From Dipylidium caninum (Eukaryota; Platyhelminthes; Cestoda; Cyclophyllidea; Dipylidiidae): 64,000 nt of DNA. Position 1 is the stretch's first letter. Every line of letters starts with the position of its first letter. The notes under the pieces are model-generated. The model saw only the letters and a program-made list of their open reading frames with translations, made no database searches and was not told the origin of the DNA. The translations under genes and the position numbers were made by a program. Location: NCBI GenBank assembly GCA_017562135.1, contig QEYB01001053.1:310001-374000 (forward strand), read 5' to 3'. Positions 1 through 12,700 of this stretch are shown here, in pieces.

Positions 1-628
1 AGGCAAAATCAAGATCGCCCAAATCACTCGTCTATCCGCCGATGTGTCGAATGTCCGAACGAATCTGAGCATAATTTCTCAAGTGGAACCCACCTCGTGA
101 CAGATTTCGACAATCTTATCATCAGGAGGGAATGATATCCAGGGTGTCGGTGAGGTGATAAATAGGAACAAAACAAGGTGGAAAACTAAACATTGATAAC
201 AACAGAAGAACGAAATATTTGCGGAAAATGAGGTCACCTAGCAGAGTAGAGCTTTTAAACCGCCATAGAAGACAAGAACTTTCACAAATCCGCTTGAAAG
301 TACACTACAGTGGGGTGAGATCTCACATACAAAAATCTACGGGTCAAATTACCAATAAGAAGAGTGAAAACAGGATTCTAATTTTTATGTTGAGTTGGCA
401 AAATTTATAGCCTGTTGGGAAATTGTAATAATTACTCTGGATTAGATAGGACTTGCGAAGTTTGCACAAAGTGAGCAAATACTAGCCACTAAACCGCATT
501 CCCAAAGTTATTAACGGCACAGACAGATGGTTGAAGCAAATGATCCCAAATCCGCTGAGCAAACAAACTGAAACGCTTACACAAGATTAAGAAAAGGAAT
601 ATTTAGCCATTAAAAGAGGACAACGTAC

Positions 629-721
629 CTTGCATTGTATGTCCACATTTGCTCCATAGTGTTTAACCAGGAAATCAAGGCACCGAAGATTGCCAATTTT
701 AGCGAGATAGTGTAGGGCAGT
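629..721 (-). CDS. Ankyrin-repeat exon of a gene running off the left edge
   Basis: Read on the minus strand, this 31-codon open exon follows a clear acceptor (TTTCAG) and ends at a good donor (AAG|GTACGT). The peptide starts TALHYLAKIGNLRCLDFLV and continues with a GANVDIQ segment, which is the canonical ankyrin-repeat pattern: TALH, a G-N turn, LxxLV, then GAnVd. Ankyrin repeats are protein-binding modules, so no specific function follows. Further minus-strand donors at about 803 (TGG|GTAAGTAT) and 913 (GGC|GTAAGTTA) may mark upstream exons of the same gene, but I could not define them. Downstream exons would lie between 1 and 628 or outside the window; a possible short one ends in a GAG|GTGGGT donor near 95-140. 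The ankyrin call is firm; the gene's identity is unknown. Confidence 0.65.
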
Positions 722-729
722 CTGAAATG

Positions 730-2373
730 AAACAGTGGAAAAAAAATGCGAAGAAAACGGAAAAATATATTCCTGTCCCAGTTGAGGTCATAAGATACTT
801 ACCCACTGTTCAATGAGGAAACAAGTTCATTCCAGTTCGTGAAAGAAATGGAAAAAAGTACAACAATCAACATCAAAATGAAGAAAAACCTTGCATTACA
901 GTAAATAACTTACGCCATCTAGTGGATTCTACAAAGTATAAACACGAAGTAGACGTTATCTACTGTACACGTGTAAGAGAAGACAAAAAAACAATTTTTA
1001 GTTTCAAAATGAGAACCGGACCAAGTAGCAAGTGGGTCTACTAAAAGTTGCAACAATCTCAATGGGTAACACCGGTTCCTTCTAACAAAGCTAACAAAAT
1101 ACTCCAACCAACCTTCCAGTCCAGAATATTCGGGTCGGCTTTCAGTAGACATGATATATCGTGAAGATTTCCGCTAGTAGCCGCATTCCACCAACCTCTA
1201 TTTTGTTCATTCCATGCTGGAAAGGGATCGACCAGTTTGCTTTGCTATAAGGAAATGGTAGTGGGATGCCAAAAACAACGAAATCACTAATGATTACAGG
1301 CAGCGTACTCTGAGACTTTTAATTATCTTTTCCACATCTTCTGCAGGAGTGTTTGCGATGTTATTCCAGGTGCCAGATTTCTTCATTGAACCTGTCAGGT
1401 TCGAGCGAGCCCATTTGCGGAAGACTTCCGAGAGGCACTGTGACACATACAAAAAACGAGTAAACGATTGTAAATCTGTGTATTGGCAAGTGATGGCAAC
1501 CGCCACTACCTCCGGTTCTGACCCTGGTTCCTCCATGTCAGCCAGCAGCCGAAACGACCAACCGAGCCTCAAGGCACAGCGTAAGTTGCGCCTTCAATTA
1601 TTTGCAAATTTTCGATAGAGTAAAACAAACGTTTTGATATGCAATGAATTAGTACGAAAATCGCAAGCTTCATTTATTTACTTAAATACCTATATTATAC
1701 ATTTTAAAATTGTTTATCTGTAAAGTTGTTGTTACAGGAGACGCCTGTGTTGTGCATAACCCATGTTGTAAATTTAGAGTTAGAATTTGCTTGCGTCTTT
1801 ACCTAAATTAATAGTTCAACACATAGATAATCATATTAGTTGACAACTAGTTTTGATCGTTGGAATATATATACTTTATTCATATACGAAACACGCAGAT
1901 GTGTGTCGTTGCATACAGATAGATAACTGAAAAGCCAAATTGATTTCAGATCAATCGACCGCCCTCCAATAGGTTTACTCAGTGTGTCCATATCTTAAAC
2001 TGCAGTGAACATAATTTCAAACGCCATATTAAATAGACATTTTAGCATCGGACAACAAGTTTTTCCACGACTATTTCACTCAGTCCTTTCATCGGTTCGC
2101 TCCCTTTTTTTGGTTACCAATAAGTTATTTTGCATATCGCACCTTTTGCGAAGTCTCTAGGACTTAAGTTATTCCTCTTCTAACTCTGTAGGTTTGAGGC
2201 TGGATCTACGTAATACCTCCCACTAAATTACCAAATCGGTCAGTTGCAGACCTCTACACAGCCATTTGACAGTAGAAGCGTCATTTCACATTCTGCACTT
2301 GTGTAATCTACAAACGAAAAATCTTTTAATTAAATATAAAATCGTTTGATGCTTATAAATACTCCTCTTCACT
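730..2373. other. Spacer with no confirmed gene
   Basis: AT-rich sequence between the ankyrin exon and the 3' end of the kinesin gene. Positions 1349-1579 are open on both strands and end in a strong plus-strand donor (CAGC|GTAAGT). Neither translation resembles a family I know and no neighbouring plus-strand exon was found. Nothing else is recognisable between about 1620 and 2370. Confidence 0.4.
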
Positions 2374-5300
2374 TCACGAATCCATGCCCGCTGCGACCAC
2401 CTTCCCGGCCAACTGCAACGTCCGATAGCTCGACTTGAACATGCTCGTGCGCAGCGAGATGGTCGAAATGACGGCGCACTTGGCCTCCGAGAGCAGCGCC
2501 GGTTTCAGCAAATGCGTTAGTTTTGAATCTCGGTAGGGCACCGGGATCGGCGATTGCGGGTGAGCGGTGTTGTGCCGCAGCGCCTCAAATACTCGACCCA
2601 ACACCGTTCCCGTAATGTCATTCCTGAATGGCACCATCACGCCGTTCTGAACAGTAATGTGAAGACACAAAAAAAGGAAAAAGACATCAAGGCAATGCGT
2701 ACAAAATTCACCCACGTGTTTTGATTTTGCCTCTCTGTTCGGCCAATCCACGAGGCGGTGTTGACGTTCCGTTTCGTCCGTGGTCGGTCGAAGCTGACCA
2801 AGTCGCACATGAGGAGGAAACCGTGGCTAACAATTTGATGTTGTCGGTGGCGCATGTCAACTGGTGGCATTCCTGTCACCGATGTTATACTCGCAGGTTG
2901 CATCAGCGGCACCTTTCCGTAGGCTTTGATTCGCACCAGCACGATGAAATGTGCCGACTCCACATGGCTCGACTTGGAATGGGACTGCCAGGCGTCGCTG
3001 GGGAAGAGAAGCATCATTTCACTCTCACTTCCATTGGTCAGCCCTGTAAAGGTTCGCAAAGGGAAAAGCCTTCCTTCTGTCTTCTCCCACCCGCGTCCGG
3101 AGGCGATGAGGCGCCGATTCAGCTTACCTCCCAACCACAACGCGGAGGTTGGCGGAAACTTTTTTTGCGCTTCACCTCCACAATTCCCATTAGCCTCCGC
3201 GTCTCCCACTCATTTCGCCCATTCAGTTAGACAGATGCCTTTGAAAGAAAAAACCTACCAGAAGATTTGAATCAGCCTCTCCTCCGTGTTGGCCTCCACC
3301 TCGGTGACGTTTTTGAGGACGATACTCGAGCCGTTGTCGTGAAGAGTGATTTTGGCCAGACGACCCGCGGAGTCGGAGAGGAACCAGCCCCGCTTCATCT
3401 CCACGGAGTCTTCCATATCCGAGAGGAGGTCGTATATCTCCTCGTCCACGATCTACAAGTCGGAGTGGCAGTAGAAATCTTCCCTAGCCAATTGGGAGGG
3501 CTTAGGAGGTCGACTCATGACTGGGGATTTCTTTTTTAGGCTTGTCATCCTCCTTGCTTTCTCCAAACCACGAGAAATTCACACTATTGCATGAAAAGTG
3601 CTTATGTATGGGGCGCCAAAAAGGCCGCTTTCGCTTTACGCGTGCCAAGGAGTCATCAACCATCACGCGATGTGGTCAGAAGTGGTTATATTTTCCCGCG
3701 CCTCCCTTCCATTCCGTCCCTTGCGGCTCATTTCGCTTTCAATTTAGCTTTACTCCAAAAAGTAATGCAAATTTGACGAGGTAGACTCATCGCTCCCCCT
3801 CCGGTCACCCCTTCTGTGACCCCTAAGGGCTGCGGGAACTGGGGGGGGGGGGGGAGAAACTGGCCTGAATAGCGCTGAGGGAGATTTTGAACTCCCACAG
3901 GGGTGAACGGTCTACGCAGAGTTGGGAGATGAGGCTGAGGGCGCGAGGAATGATGCCGGCGTCGTCTGCCGGTCCCACCATCGTGTGTGTCTTTCCCGTC
4001 CCCTTGGGTCCATTGGCAATGATTGCCGCCGTATTACTAAAAGATCAAATAATAGATGAATCACGTTTTGTTTAAGTTAACCGCCAAATTCAATTCCCGT
4101 GGCTTGCCAGCTTCGTCATAACCATATCGTCACTGGGAGGGCAAATGAGTGTTGCTGTTGGCTTTCAGTGCTTTCACCCGCATCATCGACAGTCGACTCG
4201 GTTGTGGCGCTAGCACATGAAAAAGGGGGCGGCAGGGAGGAGGGGCGTCCTCGCTCCGTCCGACTATGAGAGTCGATTTAGGGCTAATCGAACGCATCTT
4301 AAGTTCATTTGCCTGTCCGACTCCTCGACCTGCTGAAAGATGCCGCCACGGCCACAATTAGAAAGTGTCCGTCAGGCTAATACTCGAAATATTTGGCGCT
4401 AACGTGGCCTCTACTGATTGTTTGTCAGTAGCAAATTTATGCTCAATGCAGACTGAATGCAAACGAAGAACTCGATGAGTGGCAAAGGGCACCAGAGAGG
4501 CGAGAACTGTTTAGATTTCCTTGTTCATTTCTCACTCAAAGGGATATTTGGACTGCAGACGATTACGGTACTGTCTTCCTTACAAGAAGGGGCGCAGGGC
4601 GTCGAGAGGATGCGTTCAGGGAGATCGTGCAGCAGGCTGGGGAGGGTAGACAAATTACAGCCTTATCGCCATTACTCACCCCTCCTCCTCACCTTCATTC
4701 CTTCTCCAGTGTTCGCAGGCACTTTTTCTTCGGTACTTGCTCTTGGCTATCAATTACTTGATTGCATTTCTGCCGCAAGATAACGACATACACCCTTGGT
4801 GCGGACATCGTCATTTCATCGGCGCCCCCCAACTACGTCCTAGTCACATCTCGTTCCCCACTACTGTGTATAGTCAAAATCGAGGGAAACAGGTTTGGCT
4901 TGTGAGAGAACACTCACCCATCCACGCAGGCTTCCACGTAGTCCCGCACATCGGCGAAGATGACAGCGTTGCAGGTGACGTTGCTGTGAATACTGTACAC
5001 ACTCAGGTGTTCACCTTGCGGTTTTCCCCTCAAGTGGACAAAGTTGAAGAGGGGTTTCCGGACTGAGATTATATTCGAGTTGACAATTTCGATGTGGCTA
5101 AACTCCTCCGTGGTGGGCAGATATCTGATTGGATAGAACGACTATGATGGTGATTGGCTGAATAATCTTAAGTAAAATTGAACAGCGAATAGAGCCAGTA
5201 ACCTGATTGGACAAAAAAACCAAGACGCTGATTGGCCGAATTGCGTTAAGTAAAAATGTAGACAGAATGAAGCCACGAGGGCTGGTTTCTTGCGTCGTCA

Positions 5301-6113
5301 CCCACCTCACAATGACACGAATACCGCCACGCATCTCCAACAGCTCATTGTGCAACATCCGCGAGTGGACGTCGCGGACGACGTTGAGAGCGCGTTCTTG
5401 CATGAGCTTTTGAATCACGCGGTCACGTTGAACCACGCGTTGCTGCAGTTGGGCCACGTAGGATTGGAGGAAGGAGAGACGAGATGCCGTCTTGCGGAGA
5501 TCTTCACGCATCTGGGAGGCCTGTTGACACATCGTCTCCTTCTCCGAGGTCACCTTGCGCAGGTCGGCGCGGTACTGTGCTGCCAGCAGCGCGTCCTCGT
5601 TCCCCTTAACACGCTGACCGTCTCCGTCGGCCTGGCGTGTATGGAGCGGTTCACTGCGAAAGCCTCGTCTCACCTCAGCGCCACCCTCGGCTATCCGCAC
5701 CGACATCAACCTACCTGTGCGCTCTGCATGGCCGCCAACTCCATCATGTTGTGCTTGTACTGCAGTCGGTTGTGCTCGTTCAAGAGCTCCGTGAACTGGG
5801 CCTGCAGGCTGGCGTAGCGTGTGGTGAGTTCCCGGTTGAAGTCCATGAGACGACCCACATCCACTTGCCGGCCACAGTCGGGCGAAGACTCGACGGTCCC
5901 TTTGGTCAAGTTCGGCTCGGTGGGCGCGGAGGACGCTGTTGCCGTCGCGGTCGCCGCCTCGAGGCTCCTGCGCGCCGGGCTGGTGGACGCGGCGAGGAGA
6001 CGGGTCCCCGCGTTGGCGTTGTTGGTTCCGCAGCCTTGCAACGGCTGCGGCTCCAGCATTGCCCGCTCCTCGTCCGAGGGGCTGAAGGAAAAGGTCAAGT
6101 GTTTACCAGTCAT
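2374..6113 (-). CDS. Kinesin-14 (KIFC-type) motor-like protein with degenerate switch motifs
   Basis: Seven exons join in frame: 6113-5715, 5631-5306, 5097-4918, 4036-3865, 3452-3259, 2997-2712 and 2646-2374, giving about 609 residues. Residues 1-210 are a low-complexity head and coiled coil. The neck (SRMLHNELLEMRGGIRVIV, about 220-241) has the R-x-LHNxLxExxGxIRV pattern of C-terminal-motor kinesins. The P-loop GPKGTGKT is at about 311-318, followed by EEIYDLL, then VPYRDSKLTHLL near the C-terminus. Kinesin-14s are minus-end-directed microtubule motors of spindles and cilia. Oddities: the switch I SSRSH is replaced by a SSHVESAH-like stretch, switch II DLAGSE reads DLVSFDR, and the VRP of the first strand is missing. 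The 4036-3865 exon appears to end at a GC donor beside a G tract. ATG 6113 was chosen because it has A at -3 and keeps phase; an acceptor-like site at 6082 leaves an upstream first exon possible. The family is secure; motor activity is doubtful. Confidence 0.85.
3841..3854 (+). repeat. Poly-G tract in kinesin intron
   Basis: An uninterrupted run of 14 G lies just beyond the apparent GC splice donor of the P-loop exon. On the gene's own strand it is a C run close to the 5' end of the intron. Length errors in such runs are common in assemblies. Confidence 0.9.
5127..5275 (+). repeat. Two tandem copies of a ~75-bp unit in a kinesin intron
   Basis: Both copies begin with TGATTGG, carry GATTGGCTGAAT or GATTGGCCGAAT in the middle, continue with TTAAGTAAAA and end near GAGCCA or AAGCCA. 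They fill most of the 208-nt intron between the neck exon and the next motor exon. Confidence 0.75.
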
Positions 6114-7084
6114 CCTCCGAGGCGGCGCGCCGTTATTCCACTGTCCGCGTCTCTGACACTCGTCTTCCCCTGCGCGTCATCGATTTTTTTTTCGTTTTGT
6201 TTGGTCCTGTCACCGGTCACCTGACGTCTGTGCGCCTCGCGATCCGTCCGCTGCCTGCGCTGCCACGTGCCTCCGGCGCCTCCTTCTCGTCCCCGGTTCC
6301 CCACACACTTTTCTTTGCATTTTAGTCCCTTGAAGACGGTCCCTTCGGGGCGTCAGCCAGGCTTGGCATTCTCCCCTACTGCAGAGTGATTTTCTTCCCC
6401 TCTCTTGGACACATCCGCTCTCCGCCAGTTTGTCCTTCGTCTCAGCTCCTGATGCGTCGGTCCTCGGATGTCCCCTCGCGTTCACACACCACCACAGTCT
6501 CATATTCACAATCAGAAAGTTAGGCGCAGCATAGTGAGCCAAAAGAAATGTCCACGATTATCTCACAAATTCACCGAGGTGAGTTAAACACTTGAAAAAT
6601 CACATTCCCCGGCGCTGCCGCTGAAATGCGTCAGAAGGCGCAATTGAGCGCCTCCAGGTGCGCCTTACCTCTTCGATCCCTCATTTCTCATTCGCAGTTC
6701 CAATCCCACGGCGATGCAGGTCGAGGCCGCAGTGAACGTCTACGCGTTGGCTTAGCACACTCCACTCCCGAGTACCGAAGTCGCGCCTTCAAGCCACATG
6801 TGAGGCGGCAGATCTCCGTCTCTGCACGTGCATACACGAGTCATCCACGTCTCACAACGCCGTCCAACGTGCCGAGCCCGTCAGTCGTGAGAATCCTACC
6901 ATGTCTGCGCAAGTCGGTAATCCAAATGACGGGAAAAGCGTTAAGGTGGCAGTGTAAGACCCACAAACTCTCACTTAGCGACAACTCTTTCGTAATTCTA
7001 GTTGGTGCGACAAGGACAGGAGCAGAAGTGGGGGACACCTCGATATGTCCAGGAGCAGCAGTCTGCGGGTAGTTGGGGTGCACG
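6114..7084. other. Spacer upstream of kinesin start
   Basis: No exon with convincing splice sites or family similarity was found. It probably holds the kinesin promoter and 5' UTR and the 3' end of the next minus-strand gene. Several frames are open only because the sequence is GC-rich. Confidence 0.35.
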
Positions 7085-9728
7085 TCACCTCGTCGGCAGA
7101 GCAGGGGGTGAGCACAGGTGCCTTCGCCTTAGAGGAGGAGTCGTGGCGCCCACTCCCACCGATAGAGGCCAGAATGGATTCAACCTCGGCCGCAAAGAAG
7201 TGATTGCTACCGACCGGAACGCGGATATTCCAACCCGACATCCTGTAGCCTCTGCTTCAAACTCGTCCCCTTGAGCAGTCTGTCCCAGCGCTCTATCAAA
7301 CACGGATGCGTGGTGGTGGGCAGTTTGTGGTGGCGGCGGTTCGCCTCCCCATCTCGCAACGCCAGCGGCAACTTGTGACACGGGTATACTGGAGAATCCA
7401 CCGCTCCGAAGTCATTTGCGTCCGAGACTGGAGACCACTCCTCGTAAGCCTCCAACGAGAGCCAATCGTAATGAGAGCCAGTTGAAACCTCTCTCCTCTT
7501 CTCATTGGTCGCCTCGGTCTCCTCCAATCAATGCAGGAGTAGCTACTCGAGACGCGCCGCCAATTGGAAATGTCCTAAAAGAACCAATCAGACAGTACCA
7601 ATGAAAGGGTTCGCGTCATTACGCTTATCATGGGACGATGCCGCAAAACTTGCGCTTTGCAACAATGCTTCCATCACCAACGAAAAAAAAGGGGGGCCTC
7701 ATGTAGGTGTTGTGGTGAGAAAATTGAAGGCCAAATAGTGAAAATTTGTTTATAATTATTCACTCCTAAGTCGGTTTGAAACATTATTTCTCCGGCAGAG
7801 AAGTGCTCAATGTCATCGTCTGTTTGACACCCAACTGAGAGCATTAAATCTCACGCATTTGGAGCCATCCTACACAGTGGATCGGTTTGGAGGGCTGATT
7901 AGGTCATTTGGTGCAAATCACAGCGAAACTGGAACACGAAGTCGCCTGGTGTTTGGTGATGAAGCTGGCTAACATTCGAAAGCCGTTCCTGTGGCAATCG
8001 AGGCCGAGGACGATCTGGGAATGCTCCTACTGGAGGCGATGTGTCCACTGTTTTACTTTTTCTCCAAGTTTCTTTTCCTCTGTGCTTGAAGAGGAGACAA
8101 TTACAAAAAGCATCTGAGATCCCCTCCTCTCGACTCGAATGTGGATCTCGTCCATAGCACTTGACTTCTCGAATACCTCAGGCGCCTTCTCCACTGCCAG
8201 ATGAAAGCCGTGGTCAGACCTCCGCGAGCGCAGGAATCGAAGTCCAAGAACTTAAGCTTCAAGTGGTTATTGTCACGGGACTGGAAATTCTCCAACTGGA
8301 ATGTAGCCACCGCGGTGGTGAGAGGGTAGCGCAAGTGCTGAATGCTCACGCTACTTAATTCGGAAAGCCAAATGTCGCCAAATTTCGCCGATTAGTGAGT
8401 TGAGTGGCAGAACCTGCGGAAGGCCACCTCAGCGCCACGAGAGCGCTCAGTTGCCGCCTTCTCTACACGCGTCGTTCAACTTTATCATCGCTCTGATCCT
8501 CCCGCCGGCAGCCCGTCAAAAGCCCGCGTGCCAAGAAACCAGAAGGATCTTATTGGCTGCTCGGCCGGCTGACTGCTGAACTTTCCGACCAATCACAGAA
8601 GCCCAGGCTTCCCCGCGTGTTAGTTTTTGGCCATTTACCTGTTGGGCCCCGTCGTTTGTTAAGCCAACGCCGAGGCAATTGACGGCGGGCAATGAGAAGA
8701 CCCACTTGCGTTTGGAGCGGTTGGATGAGGTGACTTGATAGTTGCGTGTCCATAAAATAGTGGGAGAACACGAGTTTGAATCACCATTGCTCCTTCCACC
8801 TCTCCCAAACTCTTCATTCATACATTCTTATCGCCTCTGCCTGCAGCCACACTCCACCCTCGCTTACCGCGAAAGGAGCCAGCGAAAATTGGGGTGTATG
8901 AAGACGAGGTCGCACCTCAGCTTTACACAACGACCCGACGCGTCGCCGCTGGCCGTCGATCTCACCACCCCTCCTGAAAGACTCGGCATCCACCGCAACA
9001 TTTAGCCACCGCATCCTATTCCACTTTGACATCGAGCTGACCTTGTGCGGACATGAACCTCACACGGCATCGTTAGGCCTCGCGATGGCCTTCCCCACGT
9101 CTCCGAGGGACAGCACGCCGTGAGAGGCCCAATCCGTGACTGGGGCTCCAACCGCGACAATTCCTCCCTCCAACACTCCTTTCAAGTGGCATTCAGAATC
9201 TGCGAGTGGTTCGAATACTTCCAAGCGGGGGAAAGGGCGCGGGAAATGGGGGGAAGTGGAGTCCAGGGGCGGGGGAGTGAACGAGATGGAGGCGGAGGTG
9301 GGGGGGGGAGGTGGTGTGGAGGAGTCTTTTATGGCTGTTATATCATTAGATGACCGACAACGTTGCGATTTGTAGGCGATTAAGGCGCGAAGGCCACTTC
9401 TTGGCTTAAAATCTGACCTGTCACACCCTCTGATATCGGAAATCGATAGTTGCTTGTCATTTCGAATTTCGAAGTAGTGCAGGGCATGACATTTCCTCCG
9501 CTTCTCCCGCCTCGCAAGGGGTCAGAGGAACACCGATTTCCTCGCGTCTGCCCGTCTCCCTGTTTGTTGGGCGTCGTGCGTCCCACCACCGAAAACCCCT
9601 TGTTTATATTTGCCTTTTTGGTAAGCGGAGTTTTTAGAAGTTCGAGGTAAAAGGCGTCTCACCCACTTGGGCCAATCGTAACGTCTGACTCGGGGATTGT
9701 AGAACTTCACTCGGCGGCCGTGAGTAGA
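7085..9728 (-). CDS. Tectonic-like (TCTN/DUF1619) gene, exons incomplete
   Basis: A run of minus-strand blocks reads in the order expected of tectonics, the secreted or membrane proteins of the ciliary transition zone. They are: about 9720-9663 (ends YDWPKW at a TGG|GTGAGA donor); about 9530-9380; about 9195-9070 (GGIVAVGAPVTDW); 9030-8870 (KWNRMRWLNVAVDAESF, compared with the KWNNN...INVKIF segment of TCTN2); about 8735-8645 (ends CAACAG|GTAAAT); about 8350-8200; and about 7430-7085. The last carries DFGAVDS..CHKLPLAL and C-x-x-ERWDRLL, like the FG...SGCKLRL plus C..L..LL block of tectonics. Problems: in-frame stops separate some blocks (near 9068, and in one frame near 7207), no CCC signature was found, and exon borders are mostly unproven. 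It could be a divergent gene or a decaying one. The family call rests on remembered motif order, not on a search. Confidence 0.4.
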
Positions 9729-9730
9729 CA

Positions 9731-12700
9731 ATGGAGAGCCCTGCCGACGGCCCCAATCTCTACTCCGACATGCCCAAAAACTGGCGGGAGGTGGAACCGA
9801 CGGACACAGAGTCCTTCGCAGTGATCCTCCTTCTCTTCCTCGACGCCGCCTTCCTAAGCGCCATCTGCACTGTCGCCCTCCACATTCTCCTCACAATTCG
9901 ATATCCGTCGAAGCAAGACAGCACGAGGACCAAGAACTACAGGCGCATCAGCGAGTACCTCTTTACTCGTGAGTCTTTCACGCATACGAGGCCCTCTTGG
10001 CGACTGCGTTAAGGTCAAAGGCAAATGTCGTGTTAACTTGGCAGGAGAGATTCGTTTTAGCGGTTTAGAAATAACTTTACATTTAAACACAATTACAATC
10101 ATAATAGAAATCTGGACGAAAGACAAAACTGGCAGCTATTAAAAACGAGAAAAGCGCTCAACCATGGACGAAATGGCTGCCCGTTTTACTCACTATGCCG
10201 GCCAGGCGTGCGGAGGCCTAAATAATCGCGTCAGGCGGCATGAAGTGGCGAAATACGTGTTATACTCAGTAATTTATGTCACAACATTCGTGGCGAAACA
10301 CTCAAAGTGCAAAGACTATAACACTCTACTTACACGATTTAAGTAGAAAATATTTACTGGCGCGCAGTTTTGTTAAAATTGGCTTTTCGCCCATACCTAC
10401 TGAAAGAATCCGGTTACAAAAAGGACTGTCTCGTAATTTGAAGTGTTCTACGAAATAAAAACGTTGAAGGTTGAATTTAACTACGCGTTTTTGCTCACGA
10501 AGAGAAGGAGTACCCGGTTAAAGGAAGCAATGTCTTTATTGAGGCGAAAGAAAGCTCCAAACTGGCGATTGCCTGCCAGGAGCCTCTCACCACACCCACA
10601 GTAGAAATGTGAGGAAAGGTAATGGCTCATTAGGAAATCTATGTTCATCCGTTTGAGAGTAGATGCGGTGTTTAATGAGTGCTTTCCTCTGTTTACCACT
10701 TGGGCTTACGTTGCAGGGAAGTCGAGGTGGCCCTTCCACGAGGATACCACCCCGCAACCTCGACCAAGTAACCGTGCACCATTGTTTCTTTACCCATAGG
10801 CGTCACTACATTGTTAATTGACTTGTTCCTCCCTCGTTACACTTTCCACCACCTGGTTGGACAACAGACGACATAGTCAAACGTCAATTTCGTTCCCCTG
10901 AGTTTACCATTTTGGAAGGATGTAATCTCTTTTAATGGCCCATCTCTGCTTTTAGGTCCCGTGACGCCAAACGGTCAGTGACCTTCTATCGCACGGCCAA
11001 TGTTGCTCTTTCGATGAGTCTCTATTAGCTACCTCCATAAACGCATTTGCTTGTGTCTGTTTAAGTGTATCCCGTTCAAAGTTGAAGGGTGCTCAGCTAA
11101 TAATTCCATTTTTTAGGAGAAAATGTCGAGCATGACTTTTCATTTTTTTAAGTCAATTTAAATTAAAATGTCAGTCTTTAATCGACTCTTCTTAAATTTT
11201 GGCTCCCGAATCCATCTCTATTCGTCAGCCTATGATTGTAAGGGACGCATCACCTTTGACCGCACTTATTTACATCATTTAATGCCATTTTCGAAGTAAC
11301 ATTTAAGGGTTATAAAGTTACACACATGACCCATCTTCCCCCTTTTAGAAGTTACAGAAACCCCGAGCCCGGGTATGTTTAATACGTTTTTCAACTCATT
11401 GTTTCAGCCAAGGTTGGGTGAATTTTTTTATTGCCTCTTTGAATCACGACCTAAAACTAGATGTAGTTTCATTTGAAAGTGGCGATAGTGGCAAGAATGA
11501 TTGTTGCCTTGTTTAAACAATCGTCAAATGAAACTACGAGCCACTAAAGCTTAATGATTCAGCTGAGGTGAAAGAATGACGAGCTTTTGAAATAAATACA
11601 ACAATTGGAGAGTAACAAAGCAATTAACCAAAAGTATTTGTGTGGTCTAGTAGCATGAATACATTCAACCCCCAAATCCCTATATTTTTAATTTTTAGGC
11701 GTGGCTTCAAAACCATCCGTCAGGAGCAAAGGTTGTTTATTGTATGTTTTACATAATACTGTTCTGCGGTAGTATCACGTAGTCATATTTTGACTTAAAC
11801 TCCACAGAGTTGTGAGATCTGTGGATTTATCACATGAAATATCTTTTGCTTACACATAAGGGCTGGTTTGAAAGCCTAAAACAACAGAGACTGATGAGTA
11901 GGTTGGATTTTTGCGTCGACATGTCGCTCCAAACTTTAAGATCTCACTAGTGCGACAGAAACACGTGAACTTGGACTAAAACTTGAGGATCCACAAAACA
12001 CTATAAATCTTTCCTTCCGCAAAACTGGAACTCTTTCTTATATCTTGGATAGATGAACCCAGACATTCGCCAGTCCGTACGTTTATTCTGCCGTGTCTGC
12101 CCGTCTCACAGCAGTCTGCTAGCAGATCGTTACGCGACCTCGAAGTCACAATATCCGCATCAACATCTTTGACACTCCTTTATACGTTAAAACAACCAAT
12201 GCCAACTAATTTTAAATTCTTGGCTTGAATTTTATTAATATGCACATTTCAATATTGTTCATTTTTTAGTGCTGAATATGCAGTTTTGATAAAAAAATTT
12301 GAGCATTAAAAGTTATCATCACTTGATGCGAAATTATGTGATTAAAGGCAGAGTACTTTCCTTGTTTCTTACTTTTAGACGATTTGCCTTTGCCCAAGCC
12401 TCATAAGGAGGCAAAGAAAAAAGATGACGTGGAGATAATACCTGAAAAAATCATTGACAAGCCGTTTTTTCCCCGGCCAAAGCTAAAGAAGCCCCGCCAC
12501 ACCACGCCCCGGCCCAGTCCACGGCCTAAGGCTTCAAAAAGTCCACATCCCATGCCTACGGGTAGGTACCTCTACTAGGGCCATTAACCAGTTAAAAAAT
12601 TCATTTTTCGTCGCATCAACCCGCTTCACGGGCGGTTGTATAGTCTTTGAAGGAGAGTGTGGAGCAGATTGCTGCACCGCACGACCAGTTCGGAACTCTA

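Noticed and set aside
1349..1618. Plus-strand frame of 89 codons with a strong donor at 1579, overlapping an equally open minus-strand frame
   Set aside because: No family similarity on either strand and no partner exon was found, so the strand cannot be decided.
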